The notes beneath the pieces are model-generated. The model searched no databases, was not told the DNA's origin, and saw only the letters and a list, made by a program, of their open reading frames with translations. Positions 58,691-64,000 of a stretch of 64,000 nt of DNA are shown here, piece after piece. The DNA lies in contig NZ_CP119757.1 in the NCBI RefSeq assembly GCF_029320955.1, positions 2,604,001 to 2,668,000 on the forward strand, written 5' to 3'. The DNA is from Flavobacterium sp. YJ01 (lineage in GTDB: Bacteria; Bacteroidota; Bacteroidia; Flavobacteriales; Flavobacteriaceae). The position numbers were made by a program, and so were the translations under genes. Positions within the stretch are counted from its first letter, which is position 1, and every line of letters begins with the position of its first letter.

Positions 58691-59743
58691 ATGGAAAGTG
58701 CATTTATTATAGAAAAAAGTGTTGTTATTGTTGTCGTTTTTGCGGTAACTATGATTATGGCAATGTACTCTACATGGGCTGAACGTAAAGTTGCTGCTTT
58801 CTTACAAGATCGTGTTGGGCCAAACCGTGCTGGATGGGGAGGTTTATTACAGCCACTTGCAGACGGTATGAAATTATTCTCAAAAGAAGAATTTGAACCA
58901 AATACTCCTAATAGAATTTTATTCTTCGTAGGTCCTGCAATTGCAATGAGCACAGCATTAATGACTAGTGCTGTAATACCATGGGGAGATCGTTTGCATC
59001 TTTTCGGAAGAGACATAATACTTCAGGCAACAGATGTAAATATTGCTTTATTATACATTTTTGGTGTTCTTTCTGTAGGAGTTTATGGTATCATGATTGG
59101 TGGATGGGCTTCTAACAATAAATTCTCATTGATGGGAGCTATTCGTGCTGCATCTCAAATGGTTTCTTATGAAGTAGCCATGGGATTATCAATGATTGCT
59201 TTATTAATGATGACTGGAACAATGAGTTTGAAAGAAATTTCATTGCAACAACAAGGAATGAACTGGAATGTTTTCTATCAGCCGTTATCATTCTTAATTT
59301 TCTTAATCTGTTCTTTTGCAGAAACAAACAGAACGCCTTTCGATTTAGCAGAATGTGAAAACGAATTAATTGGAGGTTACCATACAGAATATTCATCTAT
59401 GAAAATGGGATTCTATTTATTTGCTGAATATGCAAGTATGTTTATCTCTTCTACTATTATTTCTGTTTTATTCTTTGGTGGTTATAACTACCCAGGAATG
59501 CAATGGATGGTAGAAAATGTTGGCGTAAATACAGCTAACTTATTAGGTATCGCAGCTCTTTTTGCAAAAATATGTTTCTTCATATTTTTCTACATGTGGG
59601 TTCGTTGGACAATTCCTAGATTTAGATATGACCAATTAATGAACTTAGGTTGGAGAATTTTAATTCCACTTTCGATTGTTAATATCATGATTACTGGAAT
59701 TGTAATATTAAGACACGATATTGCAGCTTTCTTAGGATTCTAA
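58691..59743 (+). CDS. nuoH: NADH-quinone oxidoreductase subunit H
   Basis: Membrane subunit of 350 residues with about eight helices that joins the peripheral and membrane arms and forms the quinone channel. Signatures are QDRVGPNRAGWGGLLQPLAD, GAIRAASQMVSYEVAMG and SFAETNRTPFDLAECENELI. It starts 3 bp after nuoG. Confidence 0.97.
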   Translation: MESAFIIEKSVVIVVVFAVTMIMAMYSTWAERKVAAFLQDRVGPNRAGWGGLLQPLADGMKLFSKEEFEPNTPNRILFFVGPAIAMSTALMTSAVIPWGDRLHLFGRDIILQATDVNIALLYIFGVLSVGVYGIMIGGWASNNKFSLMGAIRAASQMVSYEVAMGLSMIALLMMTGTMSLKEISLQQQGMNWNVFYQPLSFLIFLICSFAETNRTPFDLAECENELIGGYHTEYSSMKMGFYLFAEYASMFISSTIISVLFFGGYNYPGMQWMVENVGVNTANLLGIAALFAKICFFIFFYMWVRWTIPRFRYDQLMNLGWRILIPLSIVNIMITGIVILRHDIAAFLGF

Positions 59744-59826
59744 GAACCGTAATAAGCATCAAATAAAAACAAAATAGATTTGAATTTGAATAATTAAAAT
59801 TTGAATCATAAACTATAATAGTAAAA

Positions 59827-60372
59827 ATGTCAATAGAAACTATATCATTATCGGGTAGAAAAAAAGTGGTGTCAAATAAGGACATGACTTTTATTGAGCG
59901 ATTGTATCTTGTGGCGATTGTGAAAGGTTTATTTATTACCGTAAAACACCTTTTCAGAAAAAAAGTTACCATTCACTATCCTGAACAGGTTCGTGAAATG
60001 AGTCCAGTTTATCGTGGTCAGCATATGTTGAAACGTGATGAACAAGGCCGTGAAAACTGTACTGCTTGCGGATTATGTGCTTTATCATGCCCTGCAGAAG
60101 CAATCACTATGAAAGCTGCTGAACGCAAGCCTGATGAAAAACATTTATACAGAGAAGAGAAATATGCAGAAATCTACGAAATCAATATGCTTCGTTGTAT
60201 TTTCTGTGGTTTATGTGAAGAAGCTTGTCCAAAAGACGCTATTTACTTAACGACTTCTAAAGTATTAGTTCCTGCTAGTTACGAAAGAGAAGATTTTATT
60301 TTCGGGAAAGACAAATTAGTAATGCCTTTAGAAATGGCCATGAAAAATGCTCAACTTAAAAACGCTAACTAA
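59827..60372 (+). CDS. nuoI: NADH-quinone oxidoreductase subunit I
   Basis: Ferredoxin-like subunit of 181 residues carrying two [4Fe-4S] clusters (N6a, N6b) with motifs CTACGLCALSCP and CIFCGLCEEACP. The N-terminal amphipathic helix anchors it to the membrane. It is directly followed by nuoJ with no gap. Confidence 0.96.
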   Translation: MSIETISLSGRKKVVSNKDMTFIERLYLVAIVKGLFITVKHLFRKKVTIHYPEQVREMSPVYRGQHMLKRDEQGRENCTACGLCALSCPAEAITMKAAERKPDEKHLYREEKYAEIYEINMLRCIFCGLCEEACPKDAIYLTTSKVLVPASYEREDFIFGKDKLVMPLEMAMKNAQLKNAN

Positions 60373-60912
60373 ATGATACATATTCCTGATTTTGCACACG
60401 CAACAACTGTACAAGTTATCTTTTGCTTTTTAGCGTTTATTACTGTTATTACAGCTTTCTTAACTATTTTCAGCAGAAACCCAATTCACTCAGCAATTTA
60501 CTTAGTAATTTGTTTCTTCTCGATTGCTGGTCATTATTTACTATTAAATTCTCAGTTTTTAGCAGTCGTACATATAATAGTCTACTCTGGAGCTATTATG
60601 ATTCTGTTCCTGTTTACGATCATGTTGATGAACTTAAACGAACAGAAAGAAGTCCACCGTCCGAGAATTACACGTTTAGGAGCTATTGTTTCTTTCTGTC
60701 TAATATTGATTGTTTTGATTACAATCTTTATCAACTCGAAACCAATCGTTGGTGAATACGATTCTACTGGAGAAGATTTCCAATCAATTAAAGTTTTAGG
60801 TAAAATTTTATTGGACGAATATATGGTTCCTTTCGAATTTGCTTCTGTCTTACTTTTGGTTGCTATGATTGGAACAGTTCTATTGTCTAAAAAAGAAAAA
60901 TTAAATAAATAA
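60373..60912 (+). CDS. nuoJ: NADH-quinone oxidoreductase subunit J
   Basis: Membrane subunit of 179 residues with five helices. The segment [20 protein letters not shown] carries the pi-bulge region of helix 3 in relatives. It starts right after the nuoI stop and its last base is shared with the nuoK start. Confidence 0.95.
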   Translation: MIHIPDFAHATTVQVIFCFLAFITVITAFLTIFSRNPIHSAIYLVICFFSIAGHYLLLNSQFLAVVHIIVYSGAIMILFLFTIMLMNLNEQKEVHRPRITRLGAIVSFCLILIVLITIFINSKPIVGEYDSTGEDFQSIKVLGKILLDEYMVPFEFASVLLLVAMIGTVLLSKKEKLNK

Positions 60913-61232
60913 TGGGTAATATATTAAATCAAATAGGTATTGAAAATTACATCTTTTTAAGTGTTGTACTTTTCTGTATTGGTATTTTTGGTGTATTGTA
61001 CAGACGAAATGCAATTATCGTTTTCATGTCTATCGAAATTATGTTGAATGCGGTGAACCTTTTATTTGTTGCTTTTTCAACTTATCATCAAGATGCGCAA
61101 GGACAAGTTTTTGTGTTCTTCTCGATGGCGGTTGCTGCAGCCGAAGTTGCGGTAGGATTGGCCATTTTAGTTTCTATCTTTAGAAATATCGGATCAATTA
61201 GTATCGATAATTTAAAAAATTTAAAAGGATAA
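60912..61232 (+). CDS. nuoK: NADH-quinone oxidoreductase subunit K
   Basis: Small membrane subunit of 106 residues with three helices and the conserved Glu pair for proton transfer ([15 protein letters not shown] and [12 protein letters not shown]). The start overlaps the nuoJ stop by one base (TAATG). It ends 6 bp before nuoL. Confidence 0.95.
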   Translation: MGNILNQIGIENYIFLSVVLFCIGIFGVLYRRNAIIVFMSIEIMLNAVNLLFVAFSTYHQDAQGQVFVFFSMAVAAAEVAVGLAILVSIFRNIGSISIDNLKNLKG

Positions 61233-61238
61233 TCAGAA

Positions 61239-63122
61239 ATGGATACCAATTTAGCTTTAATTTTAGTTTTAACTCCTTTACTAGGTTTTCTAGTAAATGT
61301 CTTTTTTGGAAAAAGCTTAGGCAAAACAGTTTCTGGTGCAATCGGAACTATTGCCGTAGCAATTTCTTTTGTAGTTTCTGTTTTACTTTTTAATCAAATA
61401 ACTTCAACTGGAAAAGGAATCGAAGTTACTTTATTTGATTGGATTCAAATTAGCAACTTAAAAATCAACCTTGGATTTTTATTAGATCAATTATCTGTTC
61501 TTTGGTTACTTTTTGTAACTGGAATTGGATCTTTGATTCACTTATACTCTATCAGTTACATGCATGATGACGAAAACATGCACAAATTCTTTTCTTACCT
61601 GAATTTGTTCGTTTTCTTTATGATTACACTTGTAATTGGAAGCAACTTATTAGTTCTTTTCATCGGATGGGAAGGTGTTGGACTTTGCTCTTACCTATTA
61701 ATTGGATTCTGGCATAAAAACCAAGATTACAATGATGCTGCAAAAAAAGCTTTCATCATGAACAGAATTGGAGATTTAGGTCTTTTAATCGGAATGTTCA
61801 TCATCGGTTCGATGTTCTCTACATTAGATTACGCAACTTTAAAAACGGCAATTGCTGGAGCTTCTAATTTAGATTCATCTTTACTTTCTTTAGCTGCTTT
61901 ATGTTTATTTATTGGAGCATGTGGTAAATCTGCACAGATTCCATTATACACTTGGTTACCTGATGCGATGGCTGGACCAACTCCAGTTTCTGCTTTGATC
62001 CACGCGGCTACGATGGTAACTGCTGGTATCTTTATGGTAACTAGATTAAACTTTGTTTTTGATCTTGCAACTGATGTTCAATCTGTAATTGCAATTATTG
62101 GAGCAATCACTTCATTAGTTGCGGCTACAATTGGTTTAGTTCAAAACGATATCAAAAAAGTATTGGCTTACTCTACAGTTTCTCAATTAGGTTTAATGTT
62201 TTTAGCATTAGGATTTGGAGCTTATGAAGTAGCGGTTTTTCACGTAATCACTCACGCTTTCTTTAAAGCTTGTTTGTTCTTAGGATCTGGATCTGTAATT
62301 CATGGATTACATGGAGAACAAGATATGCGTAACATGGGAGGTTTGCGTAAAGCAATGCCAATCACATTCTGGACAATGTTGATTTCTTCATTAGCAATTT
62401 CTGGAGTTCCATTCTTCTCAGGATTCTTTTCTAAAGATGAAATTTTATTGACAGCTTTCCACCACAGTATTCCATTATACGTTGTTGGTTCGATTGCTTC
62501 AATTATGACCGCTTTCTATATGTTCCGTTTAATGTTCTTAACTTTCTTCAAAGAATTCAGAGGAACTGAAGAGCAAAAACATCATTTACACGAAAGTGAT
62601 TCATTAATTACTATTCCACTTATCATCTTGGCTATTTTAGCAACTTTCGGCGGATTAATTAGTTTACCTGGAAACAGCTGGTTAAATGAATACCTTGCTC
62701 CTCTTTTCACAAAAGTGGCTGGTGAAGAACACCATTTAGGCACAACCGAATACACTTTAATGGGTGTTGCAGTATTAGGCGGATTACTTGGAATTTTAAT
62801 TGCTTACGTAAAATACTTTAAACAAGATAATGTTCCAGAATCTGATGAAAACATTACTGGTTTAAGCAAAGTGTTATACAACAAATATTATGTAGACGAA
62901 ATTTACGATGCTGTATTTGTAGCTCCTGTTAATAGTCTATCTAAATTCTTTAGAGATTACATCGAGACAGGATTATCTGCTGCTGTTTTTGGATTAGGCA
63001 AAATAGCAAACGAAATTGCTTTTCAAGGAAAAAAATTACAAACCGGAAGTATAGGATTATATCTATTTGTTTTTGTTTTAGGACTTTGTGCAATTGTTTC
63101 CTATATATTTTTAGCTCAATAA
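61239..63122 (+). CDS. nuoL: NADH-quinone oxidoreductase subunit L
   Basis: Antiporter-like proton-pumping subunit of 627 residues, normal length, with about 16 helices including the long lateral helix near the C-terminus. Key residues lie in IGWEGVGLCSYLLIGFW, KSAQIPLYTWLPDAMAGPTP and SALIHAATMVTAG. It starts 6 bp after nuoK. Confidence 0.97.
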   Translation: MDTNLALILVLTPLLGFLVNVFFGKSLGKTVSGAIGTIAVAISFVVSVLLFNQITSTGKGIEVTLFDWIQISNLKINLGFLLDQLSVLWLLFVTGIGSLIHLYSISYMHDDENMHKFFSYLNLFVFFMITLVIGSNLLVLFIGWEGVGLCSYLLIGFWHKNQDYNDAAKKAFIMNRIGDLGLLIGMFIIGSMFSTLDYATLKTAIAGASNLDSSLLSLAALCLFIGACGKSAQIPLYTWLPDAMAGPTPVSALIHAATMVTAGIFMVTRLNFVFDLATDVQSVIAIIGAITSLVAATIGLVQNDIKKVLAYSTVSQLGLMFLALGFGAYEVAVFHVITHAFFKACLFLGSGSVIHGLHGEQDMRNMGGLRKAMPITFWTMLISSLAISGVPFFSGFFSKDEILLTAFHHSIPLYVVGSIASIMTAFYMFRLMFLTFFKEFRGTEEQKHHLHESDSLITIPLIILAILATFGGLISLPGNSWLNEYLAPLFTKVAGEEHHLGTTEYTLMGVAVLGGLLGILIAYVKYFKQDNVPESDENITGLSKVLYNKYYVDEIYDAVFVAPVNSLSKFFRDYIETGLSAAVFGLGKIANEIAFQGKKLQTGSIGLYLFVFVLGLCAIVSYIFLAQ

Positions 63123-63132
63123 TATTATTACT

Positions 63133-64000
63133 ATGAACGTTTCTACTATATTAATTATACTTTTAATTGGTGCATTTGCCACTTATTTTTCTGGTGACAA
63201 ACTAGCTTCGAAAGTTGCTTTACTTTTTAGTTTAGCCGCTTTAGGATGTTCAATTGTATTATTGAATAATTATAACGCAGGCGAAAATATCAGTGTGATC
63301 AACAGTTGGATTACACAGCCAAAAATTTCATTCGCTTTAAATGCTGACGGACTTGGACTTGCAATGGTTTTATTAACTGCTGCATTAACTCCAATTATTA
63401 TATTTTCTTCTTTTGGAAATGAATATAAAAATGCAAAAGGTTTTTACGGACTAATCTTATTTATGGCTTTTGCTATGACTGGAACTTTCCTTGCTGCTGA
63501 TGGTCTTTTATATTATATTTTCTGGGAGCTAGCTCTTATTCCTATTTATTTTATTGCTTTGATTTGGGGTAATGGCGATGCTGAAGAACGCAGAAAAGCA
63601 GTGGTTAAATTCTTTATTTATACACTTGCTGGTTCATTGTTCATGCTAACTGCTTTCATTTATTTGTATCAAAAAGCAGGTTCTTTCTTAATTGAAGATT
63701 TATACAAAGTAGAATTATCTGCTTGCGAGCAATTCTGGATTTTCTTAGCTTTCTTTTTAGCTTATGCTATTAAAATTCCAATTATTCCTTTTCATACTTG
63801 GCAAGCAAATGTATACCAAAAAGCACCAACTGTTGGAACAATGCTTTTATCTGGTATCATGTTAAAAATGGGATTATACAGCGTACTTCGTTGGCAATTG
63901 CCACTTGCACCAATTGCTGCAAAAGAATATCTATATATCTTTGTTGCTTTAGGAATTGCTGGTGTTATCTACGGATCAATCGTTGCATTGAGACAAAAAG
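63133..64000 (+). CDS. nuoM: NADH-quinone oxidoreductase subunit M, cut by the window end
   Basis: The first 289 codons of a NuoM homologue starting at ATG 63133, 10 bp after nuoL. The antiporter core is visible: YYIFWELALIPIYFIALIWG with the Glu of helix 5, FLAYAIKIPIIPFHTWQANV with the Lys of helix 7, and YQKAPTVGTMLLSGIMLKMG. No frameshift is seen up to the end. The rest of the gene, and probably nuoN, lies beyond 64000. Confidence 0.94.
   Translation, partial: MNVSTILIILLIGAFATYFSGDKLASKVALLFSLAALGCSIVLLNNYNAGENISVINSWITQPKISFALNADGLGLAMVLLTAALTPIIIFSSFGNEYKNAKGFYGLILFMAFAMTGTFLAADGLLYYIFWELALIPIYFIALIWGNGDAEERRKAVVKFFIYTLAGSLFMLTAFIYLYQKAGSFLIEDLYKVELSACEQFWIFLAFFLAYAIKIPIIPFHTWQANVYQKAPTVGTMLLSGIMLKMGLYSVLRWQLPLAPIAAKEYLYIFVALGIAGVIYGSIVALRQK

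Noticed and set aside
58570..59016. Antisense frame of 148 codons over the nuoG/nuoH junction
   Set aside because: It lies on conserved complex I genes and has no features of its own.

Overview
The window is one contiguous stretch of a low-GC chromosome from a Bacteroidota bacterium, most likely Flavobacterium or a close relative. The evidence is the gene content (unfused NuoC and NuoD, a short NuoG, an ECF sigma factor with a TPR anti-sigma-like partner, a TonB receptor with a CarboxypepD_reg-like N-terminus), the lack of Shine-Dalgarno sequences, and many copies of the Bacteroidota -7 promoter element TAnnTTTG placed 15-45 bp before start codons. These elements also correct several gene starts. 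I saw no prophage, transposase, CRISPR array or rRNA. There is one tRNA, tRNA-Ser(GGA).

Layout. 0.1-3 kb holds an acyl-CoA (glutaryl-CoA-like) dehydrogenase, a DUF3050 protein and a GDSL lipoprotein. 3.2-9.3 kb is a very tight seven-gene minus-strand operon: AdoMet decarboxylase, DUF4178 membrane protein, tiny membrane protein, DUF350 protein, membrane-embedded spermidine-synthase-like protein, Tat-exported FAD oxidoreductase, polytopic membrane protein. It looks like a dedicated aminopropyl-transfer system at the membrane and is one of two candidates for an unusual system. 9.4-16.2 kb holds two lipoproteins, the tRNA, a divergent LysR/MFS pair, and a TatD - acyltransferase - asparaginase cluster.

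16.5-26.5 kb is the second candidate. A minus-strand ECF sigma factor, TPR anti-sigma-like protein and S41 protease stand divergent to a small membrane protein, a lipoprotein, a PKD/outer-membrane protein, a caspase-like CHAT-TPR protein with His and Cys intact, and an overlapping retropepsin-like aspartic protease. Three copies of a GGTAACAA-containing motif lie in front of the plus-strand genes and could be targets of the sigma factor. The CHAT start codon sits in one arm of a nested inverted repeat.

26.7-35.5 kb holds a TetA-like MFS pump, a complete tripartite RND efflux operon (TetR, outer-membrane factor, adaptor, pump) and a YceI gene. The TetR and YceI promoters share an inverted-repeat operator. 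35.7-42 kb holds a polyprenyl synthase, a small hypothetical gene, an outer-membrane protein and sucAB. 42.2-48.3 kb is an iron-uptake locus (TonB receptor, two small membrane proteins, two PepSY proteins). After a YwqK-like protein, a TlpA-like thioredoxin, aspS and a cold-shock gene, 52.5-64 kb is the complex I operon nuoA-nuoM, with nuoM cut by the window end.

Intergenic regions are rich in dyad-symmetric repeats. Some are REP/MITE-like elements of 60-160 bp. Others are heptamer-based word repeats, including a perfect 43-bp direct repeat just before both nuoB and nuoE.
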